From: Phlegmacium glaucopus
Taxonomy: Eukaryota > Basidiomycota > Agaricomycetes > Agaricales > Cortinariaceae
NCBI GenBank assembly: GCA_015039465.1
Contig: MU130702.1
Location: forward strand, 580,861-644,860
Length of the DNA stretch: 64,000 bases
Direction: 5' to 3'
Shown here: piece by piece, positions 53,093 to 64,000 of the stretch
How the letters are laid out: every line of letters starts with the position of its first letter
How positions within the stretch are numbered: position 1 is the stretch's first letter
Program-made: the position numbers and the translations under genes
Notes under the pieces: generated by a model
The model's database searches: none
Told to the model about the DNA's origin: nothing
What the model saw: the letters and a program-made list of their open reading frames with translations, nothing else

Positions 53093-54288
53093 CTAAACCT
53101 CAGCATATTTGCAACTTGATTGTGGCGCCCCTTCTAATAATGGATCATCTACCTTCCGCATCTGCTTTGCCCACCTAAGCCCACATGCGTTGCAAAGCGT
53201 TTTGGGACCAAGAGGACCCTGTTTCAGATCAATATTTTAGATGGAATTCAGCCCCACAATATGTACCTTTCGCCATTCAGGAGAGTCGGTGCGCCCGCAG
53301 GTGATACAAACATATTGCTCCGCACCCTGTGCTTTCTTTAACTAAGAGTATTGTCGTTGAGAAAACAGATAAACAAAAGGTATACTGTTAATAATACTCA
53401 CTTTCTTCTTCTTGCTTCCTTCATTGATCTCTTCTAGATTGGCATTGGAACCATATATTGTTTCGGTAAAATCCAAGGTAAAATTGGAGCCAAGTGCTGC
53501 ACCTTGGTCAAAAGAACTGGAAGAGTCTGAATTTTTTTGGCCAGTGATCCCTGGAGTCGACAAAACTCCCGAGGGGGGATGCAACGCATACATGGGATTT
53601 ACCTGGGACGACACTGGTAATTGCGTAGATGTAGAGGAACCAACAGAGATTCGACTTTTATGGTCCATAACCTTGCGTAGTAAACGCTGATTCTCTGCTT
53701 TCAGTTCCAGCAATGTATTCAACCTATTTTTTGTCAATTAATTGGTGAATGGAATAGCCATTATATTAGTTAACTCACACTGCCGTATTTCGGCTAGGAA
53801 AAGGCGTCACCGTGGCAAAAACACACTTGATTTCGATTGTGTTGTCGCATATTTTCTGAGGATATAATTTAATTTCCACAAAAAGTTCCTTGGACGTTTG
53901 AAGTTGAGATTCGGGCGGTACATTGCATATCAGTCGAACCTGCAAGGAGGACTCGACTTCATGCTTTGAGTGCTCAAATCCGTTCCTAAAGGCAATGTGG
54001 TCTGCAGCTGCAACATAACTATGAATTTGACACAAATGGTTGACAAGGATTGACCTGCAACGTACAATTTATGAGCTTGATAAAGTCCAAATCTACCAAG
54101 TCCACATCCCTCCATCCGAGTAATTCATTTACGGCTGTGGCAACATATAATATTATGCATGAAGGCGATAGAATGAATAGAACAGAATCGACGAGACCAG
54201 TGACCAACAAGTCTGGCCAACGCTTTCGTTTAGTAAATTCGTACGTTGAAGGTGATTTTTGAGTCAAAGACGCTGCAGTGGCCATCAT
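53093..54288 (-). CDS. WC2: White collar 2 (WC-2) blue-light GATA transcription factor
   Basis: It partners WC-1 in the photoreceptor complex. The protein is about 325 aa. A single PAS domain ([69 protein letters not shown]) is followed by a coiled stretch ([15 protein letters not shown]). The C-terminal GATA zinc finger reads [14 protein letters not shown] then [20 protein letters not shown], with C-x2-C-x18-C-x2-C spacing, characteristic of WC-2. An intron splits the finger after EWRK. Two adjacent ATGs open the frame at 54288. In Agaricomycetes WC-2 (Dst2 in Coprinopsis) controls photomorphogenesis. Confidence 0.92.
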
Positions 54289-54385
54289 GGACAGTGGTGA
54301 GCACAGGACTTTTGACGTAAGTACGGTGACCATGACGTAAATAGTTAGAGTTAGTATACATAGAGCATATCCCACCAGGAACTTC

Positions 54386-55765
54386 CTAGATTACACAGTA
54401 TCCACCATCAACACGTATCTCAGACCCAGTCATGAACTTTGATGCGTCGCTTGCCATGAACACGATGGCACCCTGTTGGTATTCAGCACTTTCATCGATC
54501 CAGCCTTGAAATACAAAAAAAACTGACAGCTAGATCCTCAGGTTCGCCCAACTAGTTAAAATAATCAATTTAAGACTCAGGTTGAATGAAGGAAGCTTAC
54601 TCTGCCCATGGGTGTAAGCCTCTCCCAAGTTTCCTGCGATCCGAGGATCAGAAAGGTTCATGGTGATAGGAGCTCGGATGACACGACCTTAAGTTCAAAA
54701 TCTTTAGCTAAAATGTCTCTAGTGAGTGGCGTCAACATATAGCCCGGGCTATTTAGGAATCTGTCAGCGAGCACGGTAAAAAAAAGTAAGACACAATTGA
54801 CCTCAAAGTGTTAACTCGGACCCCTTGCTTGGCCCATTCTACAGCTAGACTTGCCGCCATGTGCTTAACAGCAGCTTTGGACGCGTTGTATGGAGTTTGA
54901 AACTGAAAGGTTGTCATATTGGCCGCTAGTCAGCGGGTGATTTCATCGTACCTGGGGTATATTAACAATCTAGAGACCGATCAGTTGTGGTTTGTTGGGG
55001 TGAAGGGCATGAAACGCACGTTCGCGCTCATGCTTGATACAAGGATAATTGATCCTCCTCCTTGGGGTATCATAAGGCGCGCAGCCTCACGGGCTGTATA
55101 GAAAACACCGTGTACATTGATGTCATAGAGTCGTTTCATTTTGTCAGGAGGGTACCTAATGATAATTCGCACATGTAAACGAGCCGGAATATTTAGCAGA
55201 GCCAGAATTATAACACGTACTCGAGAGCGGTATGATTATGGACGACGCCTAGCAAATTAAGCGTATTTCCTAATGAAGAGAAAAAAGAGTATACCGGCGG
55301 AGGCAACTACGACGTCTATTCTTCCAAAAGTAGCGATTATCGTTTCGTAGGCATTTTGAACCGAAGCTTCAACGGAAACATCGCATTCGATCCCAATGAT
55401 GTGGACATTTTTCAGGTTACATTGAGCTACAGTGACCATTTTCAGAGAAAGCGGAGACGATGTTTTTGATTTTCGGTGTACTAACAAGTTGCATATGAAG
55501 TGAGCTCTTCAGCAGCTAGCGTAGAGTCTGAAAGCTTGAGATCGATGATGGCAATGAAGGTACAACCTCTTTGAATATTATGATTAGGGATCAACGATTG
55601 TGAAAAACGATATTCATACGCTTGAATAAAAGCACGACAAAACTCGTAACCAAGTCCCTTCGCTGCACCTGTTACCATGCAAACCTTGTAATTTCATTAG
55701 TGGGAGAAATCACGATAGATCTAGGCATTTACCTTTTCTTGCAATGACAGGGACGGTAGTGACAT
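54386..55765 (-). CDS. Short-chain dehydrogenase/reductase (sorbose/mannitol-type)
   Basis: A classical SDR of about 300 aa. The start at 55765 (MSLPSLSLQEK) splices to VCMVTGAAKGLGYEFCRAFI, with the TGxxxGxG cofactor motif. Next are IECDVSVEASVQ, FGRIDVVVASAGI, YDINVHGVFYTAREAARLM, SIILVSSMSAN and the catalytic YNASK in QTPYNASKAAVKHMAASLAV. The end is MTGSEIRVDGGYCVI. An 18-nt exon (54952-54969, IVNIPQ) lies between the catalytic Ser and Tyr strands. The overall pattern resembles fungal NADP-dependent mannitol dehydrogenase/sorbose reductase. I do not claim a specific substrate. Confidence 0.88.
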
Positions 55766-56144
55766 TGGTGGAGGATAGTTGCACAGATATGAGAGAATCG
55801 ATACCACCTCTATTTGAATAGACTTTAATGCGGCGCGGTAGTTGGGAGCTATCAGCTATAAAAACTGGAAATGATATTCAACCGAGAGGTCTCTCCACTC
55901 AGAAGCCATGGTCTAGATCCATTGTACATAGGTACGTAACTTGTCAATATATAAAAGAAATGGAAAAAGGATACCATCCAAAATGAAATGCAGGATATGA
56001 GGCGAGGGTATCTACATTACGAACGAACGAAAAATGGTATTACAAAAAGAGCGGTTGGTATATAAACGACAGGAAGACGTCACAAAATAGACATATAGCA
56101 CAAACCAATTAAGCGAGCATAGAGACATAGGAAGTCAGCAAGAA
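55766..56144. other. Spacer between the SDR gene and the kinesin gene
   Basis: About 380 bp between two minus-strand genes covers the SDR upstream region and the kinesin 3' end. No motif or ORF is supported. Confidence 0.5.
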
Positions 56145-59100
56145 TTATAGGCAGGCAAACTTTGACTTCCGTCTTTGTAGCTCTTCCATCCGAGAATCAA
56201 GTTGCTGGCGTGCCCGTTCTTTGGCCTTTCGTTCTTCGTCAAGCCTTTGCTCAAGTGATTGCTTCTCCTCGACGATTGATCTCCGAACGGTCACAACTTC
56301 GCGTTTAGCATCTGCCAAATCATTGCGCAACGCCTCAACTTTGACATTTAGAGTGTCCCTTTCGCGTGCAAGTTCCGTGGCTTGCATGCGTGCTTTCCGT
56401 ACTATTATAATTGTGAGAAATGATTAAGAAAGACGATGCTATAACTAGAAAAAACTTACAATTCTTCTCAGAATCGCCTAGAGATGTTTCCAGAGTCGTC
56501 ACCAGATCCATATGTGTCTGCAAATCACTTTCACAATGGGACAACTGCTTGTTCAATGTCTTGATCATGGCTTCTTGCTCTTCAAGTTGTTTGGTCTGCT
56601 GTTCCAATTTGACAACGACCTTGGGATCAATAGGCGGCGTCAAATGTCCAACTGAGGTTGATGGTGAATCTGGTTGGGACTCTTTTGACGATGCTGAAGA
56701 TGTAACCGCAGAACTGTGGGATGAAGTGCTTAGGTTAGATTCACCATTCACCTGATGCGCAGTGGCGGGGCGAGGGGCAGGCGGAGGTGGTACTGAGGGC
56801 GGTGGAGTCGGAGGGGGGAGTTTGATAGAAGGCAGACCAGTGGTGCGTTGAAAACCGATGCTTCGATCTGGAGAACGTGCGCCGACGGGGGGTGAAGCGC
56901 TTCGTGCAAGCTGGGCCTGCAGATCACGAACGAGCGAATCTGATCTATTTTTCTCGGTTTGAAGGACGTCTTTCTCGTCCTTAACCTTTTGTAAGTTTTC
57001 TTGCAGATCAGCAACGTTCGAGCGATACCGTTCAAGCTCAACAACAAGAGACTCGCGTTTGGAAGCTTCTTGGATCAACTTAGACTGCTCGTTGCGAGTA
57101 TTGTCGAGCTCCGCACGTAGCCTCGCGACTTCAGCTTCCAGATTGTCGCGTTCTGTGCCTGTCGCTACCAATTGGTCTGCTAAAGACGTTATGTCTTTGG
57201 ATATTACTCGCAGTTCGCTTTCGTGGGTTTGCTGAGCCTGCTCGTGCAGAAGACCAAGTTCCTTTGCAGCAACTTTGTGAGCCTCGATTTCTTGCACGAG
57301 CAAGTCGCGGTCGCCGCGGACTTTTTCTCGCTCTTCCAGTTGTTTTGTTTCAAGATCAGAAATAATCTTAGCCAGACGAGCCTGTTCTTCCTGAAGAATT
57401 TGATTGCTGTGAGATTGTGCCTCTTCGATAGCCTTGCGATGTTGCTCCTCGGCGTCGACAAGCTTAGACTCTAGCTCGGAAATATCTTGCTCGTGCTGCA
57501 CTTTCAATTGCTGGACTTGTCCGGTGTGTGCCTTGAGGATGGTAGCCTGCTCCTGCTCCCTTTGAGATGTGATATCCTGGATTGCAGCTTGGTGTTGACG
57601 TTTGAGTGATGCAACATCTTCTTCGTGACCAAGCTCGAACTCCTGAATAACTAGTGCTTGTTGTTCTTGGACGGCTCGTACGGCGGCCTCGTGTTCTTGA
57701 CGGATTTTCTGGATGGTAGCTGCGTTGCCGTCTTTCTCTGCTATTAATGTTGCCGACAGCCTCTCAGCCTCTTCCCGCCAATCACTTTTTAACTTGGATA
57801 TCGTAGTCTCATGTTCCAGTCTAAGTCTATCCATCTGCAAGGCATGATCGTCGTCTTTTGCTTGGAAAGTCCGGATATAGCCTGCATTGAGACTCTCTAT
57901 CTCTTCTGCGAAAGCTGTTTCTTTCCTCGTTATAGCAGCCCCATGCTCATCTTGTAAGGACTTCAACGCGAGGTTGCGAGCTGATTCGCTTTCGGTAAGT
58001 GAGCCTTCTTTGGCAATTTCGATCATTCGCATTTCGCCAGCATGCTCCTCACGAAGTCGTTCGATAGTGGCGTTAGTTTCGGCCGCTACAATTTTGATAG
58101 CTTCCGCATGATCGCCACGGAGCTTGGTAAGGGCATTATAGTATTCCTCCTCTGTATTTTGAAGAATCGCAGAGGCCTCCTCCTCTTTCCGGCGTAGAAC
58201 GGCAGCATGGTCTGCGTGGATCCTGGCAAGGGCTTTCTCATGTTCTGCGACTGTCAACGCAAGTGCAGCACTCGCTTCCTGAACCTTTGACTCCAGTGCT
58301 TTCTCGTGCTCAAATTTAAGCTTGCCAAATACGATCTCGTGGTCTTTTTGCGCCGTTTGGAGGGAAGTTGTTGCCGCTTCCAGATCGGCTCGAAGTTTCG
58401 ATATTGAGATCTCATGGTTGAACTCTATGGAGGAGAGGCGCTCCTGTAGTTCCTGAGCCTTTGCCTTGATAGCCTCTTCATGTTCAGCGCGGAGCTGGTC
58501 GACCTCAGCGTTGTGGGCAGCTTTGACAGCCTCAAGGGATGCAACCAATTCAGCTTCATGTTTACGAACATCTTCTAAAAACCTGAGGTCTTCATTGTGG
58601 TTCTTCTGGAGGGCTTCGATTTCCATGGACATATTCAACGTCTAAGCAAAAGTATAAACATAAGGAAAATGTAAATAAATAGATGACATTACTTGATCTC
58701 GAGAGAGAGCTGTAAGTTCGTCAAGTTGTCGTCGTGTTTGGGTGAGCTGGATATTCAAATCCTCAACAACTTCACGATGAGCTGATTCCTTTTGTGCCAT
58801 AGACCTAGCGGAGAGCAGAGAAGTCAGTTTTGTTGCGACATTGGATTATAAAAGCACATACAACATGAGCTCGTTTAGTCTTTCCAAAGACTCATCCTCG
58901 AGATTCTGAATGCCGTTTTCCGCATGGCCATTAGCACCCTCCATCGTCTTCCGAATGTGATCAAATTGATTCAGAGTCTTGGGCGATAACGCGGAATCAG
59001 GGTTGAAAAGTTCCACGTCCATTTCGTGAACATTATCCTCTATATTATTTGAAGCAGCAAAGCTCTGTCGTTTGTCTTGTTGACTCTCCTTTAACGACTC

Positions 59101-62100
59101 CTCTAATACAGATATTTCAGCCTCTCTATCTTTGAGGACTTCCTGAAGACGCATGATTTCATTTTCCAAAGAAAGGACGGATCGCTCCGGAGGTGACAAA
59201 CTTGGCATAGATTTTGAAGTGTTCGGCCGCAATCCCACAGTGTGGAGAGTGAGTTGAGGAGGGGAGAGGGAATGAGAGTTGGAGGGTGAATGGGAACTAC
59301 CTGTCCCATGACTTGAGAAAGAAGTTTTGCGCGAGTGCGCCGAGGAAAGCTCCTGCGATAGTGATTGCGAAAACGAGAGCGACCTTGAAAGTTCAACCGT
59401 AAGTAAGCACAAATCGGAAGTAAATAGATGACATTGTCATTTTACCTGGCGTGGAGCGATTCCGCTGAGGCCGCTTGTCGGAAAAAAAGCCGGCGACCTG
59501 ACGAGGGGCTCGTTTGAACTTCGCCAGAGTCTCTCATCCGAGCACTGGTTATTCTCTTCCTTAAAGGAGGGATAGGAATGTCTTGCAGCTTGTCTGTGTC
59601 AGGCGAATCTGAGGATGACTCTGCTATGCTGGGGCTGCTGAGCTTGGCCTCCTGAATTTGAGCGGCCAGATCAGATATCTCACGAAGGGCATCCCGATAT
59701 TTGGTCGTAATGGAGGAAAGATCGGCTAGAGTAGCGGTGTGTGTCTGTTGCAGAGCGAACAATTGAGCCTCCATCTCTGACGGAGGAGGTGTAGAAGGTA
59801 TGTCAACCTCGGATGGAGAGTCTGAGGGCGTCTCTGAGTACTCCGAGGCATTGGCGAAGGAAGGCACATGTGCCAAGTCGACCTCTAGACTTCTCCGGGC
59901 CGATACGACTTCTTCTACAACTCCACCAAGTCTAACTCTAGTTTCTGCTGCATCCCTTCTCTTCTGCTCCCATTCAAGCATCTTCTCCTCCAATTGCTTC
60001 ACCTTCAATTCCCTTGCCTCAAGATCGGAACGCCAGTTTTCACCATCTTGTCTCAATGTTTCCAGACGAGTTTGCAGGGTGTCAATTTCATTGTGACGAC
60101 GTTCGCACTCTTTCTCCAATTCCTCAACGTTCTGTTGCAGAACCACTATAGAATCGTCGGAACGAGAAAGTCGTGCTTCCAGGTCGGTGATATACTTGCT
60201 TGAGAGTGCTTCAGCTTCCTTGAAACGTGCGACTTCTCGCTTAAGGTCCGTCATGGATTCACTGGAAGATATGGAGGTTTCATCATAAGCCTTCAGCTTT
60301 TCCTCGAGGTCGCGGACATAAGCCTGTGGAATCAAGTGTAAGATGGTTGCTGATACGCCAGGGAACTCAAATCAATACCTCAGTTGATGACTCTCTTTCC
60401 GACAATTTTGCGACTCGGGATCGCAACTCTTCAACATATAATTCCGTTGCAGCATGTCGTTCCGTGATCACCGCAAGTTCTTCTTCCTTCTCCTCGACCA
60501 TCTCGTTCGTATGTCTCAACGCTGCCCTATTCAGGCTAAGTTCGGCCTCCATAGCGCTAATCGTTTTTTCATATTCTTCGATTACAGGTCCAACGATCTC
60601 TTCATACTTTCCTGTGCCAGCAACAGCACCAGATGTACTTGACCTGTGCTTTTCACCAAGTTCGCGTCTGAGTCGAGTTAGCTCCTCAGTTCGCTCGACA
60701 AACTTTCCCCGGAGATCCTCATAGCTGTTCTGGAGATTGGTCATCTGGGCTAAGACCCTCTTTCCTGCACCTTCAAGTACTTCTGGCTGCCTATCTATTG
60801 GTGTTAAACCACCGCCTTCTTTGATTGTCTTGAGTTCCTTCCGCAAACGCGAGACCGTGCCCTGTAACCATTCTATGTCGTCCCAGCCGTCTTCTTTCTC
60901 ATTCACCACAGCACGATTCTTGATGTTCCGAGCGCGGTTTGCATATTTCAACGTATTTATCGTTTCGCCCGCATTCCATTCTGCTGGGCTTACGCAAGCA
61001 ATCATGAGGGTATGGGCATTTCCACCTAAAGAATCTTGCAAAAGTCGGGTGAGCTTGGAATCGCGATATGGGACATGAGATGCCGTATTGGACTTCGCCC
61101 GAGAGGGATCGCCAAGAGCAGAGATGACATTTCCAAGGGCGAGAAGGCCGCTGTTGATAGAGATACCCTCCTTGATACGTTCTCCTGCGGCAGCAGTGCG
61201 CTTGAGCTGTATTAGACCCCCAATCAAAAAAGATTACTGTCAGCGCTTTGTGAATAAAGTATAATTTTATGTATCGCACCCTTTCAGAGCCGGCGAGATC
61301 GACAAAATGAAATTTAGAGACGATGGTAACCCATTCACCCCTATCTTCATCAGAGGTATTATTCGATCGATCATTGAAGTGTCCCAGTGCACTGGTTGGT
61401 CGCAGACCACCACCTCTGCCCATGGCTGATGCAAAACTAGGAGTCGAGGGACGGCCAGTGGGTGAGGCCACTCTATTTCCAGAAGTAGAGGGACCGCCTG
61501 CGTACATGGAACCTGGACGCGCCAGCCTGGAAGGCGACCGTCCACCCAGAGGCAGAGGGGACGATGACCTTGGTGGTTGTCCAGAGCCAGTGAATTTTTT
61601 TTGCGTCAAAGTGAGAGAAAAGATAGCATGGGATCGCGAAGACTGTGCATTCATGTCTGTTTCATTAGTGCGCCGGATTAAACTTCCCCTTTTGAGGAGA
61701 CTGTTGGAATTGCCATAGTTAAATGAGATTTTATTGAGTCCAAAATTTAAAACTTGCCTCATAACTTCGCTAGCGTTTTTAACGTTGACCTCCCGAAGCC
61801 CTCCCCAGATAATGTGACCTTCCTTGTCTTCTCTAATTTGTACCTCGCGCTTCATGCCTGTCGCGTCATCTAAGCTTAAAAGATCGATCAAGTCCTCATT
61901 GTAGATTTCAATGAACGAGCCCTTCAAATTATAGTTCCATGCACCACCACGTTCTTCCTTGAGCTGTTTGGCACGAGAAAATATTGTGGAGATAGCCCTT
62001 GGGATGATACCCATGCCGTTGTTAGGATCGGTAGGGTCTGCATCGAGGTCGACGCCAGTCATGGTGAATGTTTTTCCGCTACTGGTTTGTCCATACGCGA

Positions 62101-62494
62101 GAATGGTGCAGTTAAAGCCCTCAATAAAGCGAGATACAAGAGGTCGCGCGGTGGAGTCGAAAAGTTCATATTGGCTTGTAGGAGGTGGGTGTACTTGGTC
62201 AAACGTGAAGACTTGTTTTTTTGGCGTTGATGCCAAAGAAGCCAATGCTGAGGGTGCCCCTGCACCAGCCAAGGCGCTAGAAGGCGATTCGATTGAAACA
62301 GAGGTAGAAGAAGCTGCTTGTATAACGGAACGCTGGAAGCGGGCGGGAATAGAGGTAGAGTCCTGAGTAGTAGGGGGACGGATACGAAGAGCTGATATAG
62401 AAAGTCAAGAGACGTATATCAGTTATGTGTAATGTTCAAACATACCAACTTGAACCGAGGTCGCCGTTGAGGACGACGAGCTCGCGGGGGCCAT
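56145..62494 (-). CDS. Kinesin-4-type motor protein with very long coiled coil
   Basis: The start at 62494 gives [16 protein letters not shown], which splices to ALRIRPP, the kinesin-4/KIF21-like VxVALRIRP start. The motor has the P-loop [13 protein letters not shown], switch [12 protein letters not shown], switch [11 protein letters not shown] and [21 protein letters not shown] low-complexity insert of about 90 aa sits between switch I and switch II. A GC-AG intron (61701-61757) restores [18 protein letters not shown]. After the neck, the rest is heptad-rich coiled coil interrupted by Ser/Pro linkers. Total length is about 1,950 aa. It probably controls microtubule plus ends, as other kinesin-4s do. 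The C-terminus (RRKSKFACL) has no second motif. Confidence 0.9.
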
Positions 62495-62509
62495 GGCTGC
62501 TCTTCTCAT

Positions 62510-64000
62510 CCTTCGATGTTCTCGATTTCACACAAATCACCCTCTTCGGCATATGCCGGATCTCATGACATTTTGTGAGACATTTCAAATCCATTTTCAC
62601 TCGCAACGGACGTCCTTATGGAAACCATTATTATAACATTCACCACATCTGTGTGTCCAGACTCGCAACAATGGCTGATTGATATGCAGTGACGAAGGAA
62701 ACTTCAGACCTTTGTAGCTTGTATGCGGTCTCGTGCGGACCCGGTTCTCTTACACCTTCTTACACCCTGAACATCAAGGAACCGGGAGCAATGTGGAGGC
62801 TCACAGCTCCACCTATTTAAAATTAAAAAAAGTTTATAGGAGTTTTATAGTGCGCACGAGGCATAAGGTTACCATTTTCCTACATACATAGGTCCAATTT
62901 TGTAAAAATAACATCAGCTGGATGGCATTCCACGAAGTAAGCCCCAGTCTGTGTAACCAATTTGCAGTTCTCACAGTCAAACATTTGAAACAAGACAATG
63001 CCATATTTCACGTCTTAATAATACCTTCTGATTTTCTGAGCTCAAGGATGAAACAGTTGAATATTTCCTCTCAAGTTCAAACTTCAGATGAGTCAGGCCC
63101 ATGACTCTTCCTCACCTTACCGGCATGATTCGCCCATTTCAAACCCATTTGGATTTGTGCAGTTCTGTGAAGGGCATAAAACACAAAGATGAATAACAAT
63201 GTACACCGCTTGCTGGGATTACTTATCTATTCACAGAAATCATTATAATTTTTTACAGCTATTTGCGAAATGGTAGACGTTTTGAAAAATTCCTCATCTG
63301 CGCCTTTGTTTACGGTAAACAACCAGATATAGTATAACGCAAACAAACCATGCCTCAATCCTCTTGCTCCACTTTCCGCCGCCTTGCTTGAAAATCACTA
63401 TGTCATTGCAATATATTGATTGTTGACCCTGTTGGTGACAAGGAGCCTATACTAGATGTAAATAGCGCAGCCGCTCCACTGCTTTCCACTCATGCGCATC
63501 AATTCTACCTAATTATGGGTATTTATACAAACAAAGGCGCACATGAGAAAATTTCCAAAACGTCTACCATTTCGCAAATAGCTGTAATGAAAGCTACGCC
63601 TATGCTATGTATCTCACATTGCCATCACCTTGCTGTAAAGCAAGGTCTCCCTTTCATTACTGGGGGAAGAAAGTCACGTGATGTGTACTGATCCCAGAAT
63701 TACAAACGGCGAGGCAAAAACATACAGGCTCGTAGTACTTATCCACAGAGTGATGTCATAAAAGTGTCTCTCCTACAAAAATTTTATGAATATGACAATC
63801 AAAACAAATTTCCGACAGTACCTAGAGCCGATCTTAACAAAGAGCACCCAACGGCCACAGTTTGGCGGACACTCTCTTCATCTTCCAGAGAAGGATTGAC
63901 TTCCTGTCACGGTGGGCCGGATGTGTCAGCTTGTATTCCTTAGAATTTAAACATGCGGATATACCATTATATCAAGTCCTACCAGCAGACCAGTTTCGCA
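62510..64000. other. Gene-free right end containing an inverted repeat
   Basis: About 1.5 kb upstream of the kinesin start has no ORF with recognisable motifs. It contains an inverted repeat (listed separately) and a small hairpin, ACCTTGC/GCAAGGT (63627-63646). The left part should hold the kinesin promoter. Confidence 0.5.
63253..63587. repeat. 59-bp near-perfect inverted repeat with 217-bp spacer
   Basis: The left arm (63253-63311) and the reverse complement of the right arm (63529-63587) match at 55 of 59 positions, including 32 consecutive bases from TTACAGCTATTTG to GACGTTTTG. The 217-nt spacer has no clear coding sequence. The structure could be a small foldback (MITE-like) element or a source of hairpin RNA. 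I see no obvious target-site duplication. Confidence 0.8.

Overview
The window is nuclear DNA from a filamentous basidiomycete, most likely an Agaricomycete. Genes are dense, on both strands, and broken by many 45-60 nt introns. The gene set is fungal: Kex2-type kexin, DASH subunit Dad3, Rrn6, Atg9, a white-collar-2 GATA factor and alpha-isopropylmalate synthase. A DNMT1-type methyltransferase with RFTS and BAH domains, a DUF6699 protein and a Clp1/clampless1-like protein point to Agaricomycotina. I see no transposase, phage, plasmid, rRNA or CRISPR. I read gene structures by eye from frame continuity, splice signals and family motifs, so interior exon borders are less certain than gene ends.

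Layout. 1-8 kb: a small unknown gene, an LRR-like hypothetical (-), mitochondrial ribosomal protein uL3m (-), the Pol I factor Rrn6/TAF1C (+) and a mitochondrial carrier (+). 8-18 kb: chaperonin CCT4 (-), Ufd1 (+), N-myristoyltransferase (-), a DUF6699 protein (-) and kexin (+). 19-29 kb: MCM7 (-), the DNA methyltransferase (+), an Ecm15/thiamine-binding small protein (-) and an EH-domain protein (+). 29-41 kb: Atg9 (-), Leu4 with a duplicated regulatory half (-), cytosolic glutamyl-tRNA synthetase (+), a 2H phosphoesterase (-) and a DUF1776 membrane protein (-). 41-48 kb: tRNA-Ser(AGA) (+), ATP synthase beta (-), a Zn2Cys6 factor (-), isovaleryl-CoA dehydrogenase (-) and inositol-pentakisphosphate 2-kinase (-). 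49-64 kb: Clp1-like (-), Dad3 (+), ARPC1 (-), WC-2 (-), an SDR (-), a large kinesin-4-type motor (-), then about 1.5 kb without genes that holds a near-perfect 59-bp inverted repeat.

Architecture. Many neighbours are divergent with very short shared 5' regions: uL3m/RRN6 104 bp, CCT4/UFD1 128 bp, MCM7/DNMT 198 bp, ECM15-like/EH 9 bp, LEU4/GUS1 121 bp. Functions are mostly housekeeping, with a developmental group (kexin, Clp1-like, WC-2). I find no operon-like or biosynthetic cluster. The most unusual items are the tandem duplication in Leu4, five introns that need GC-AG splice sites (one beside a 5-nt microexon), the 9-bp head-to-head gene pair, the MCM7/DNMT divergent pair with ACGCGT boxes, and the inverted repeat near the right end.
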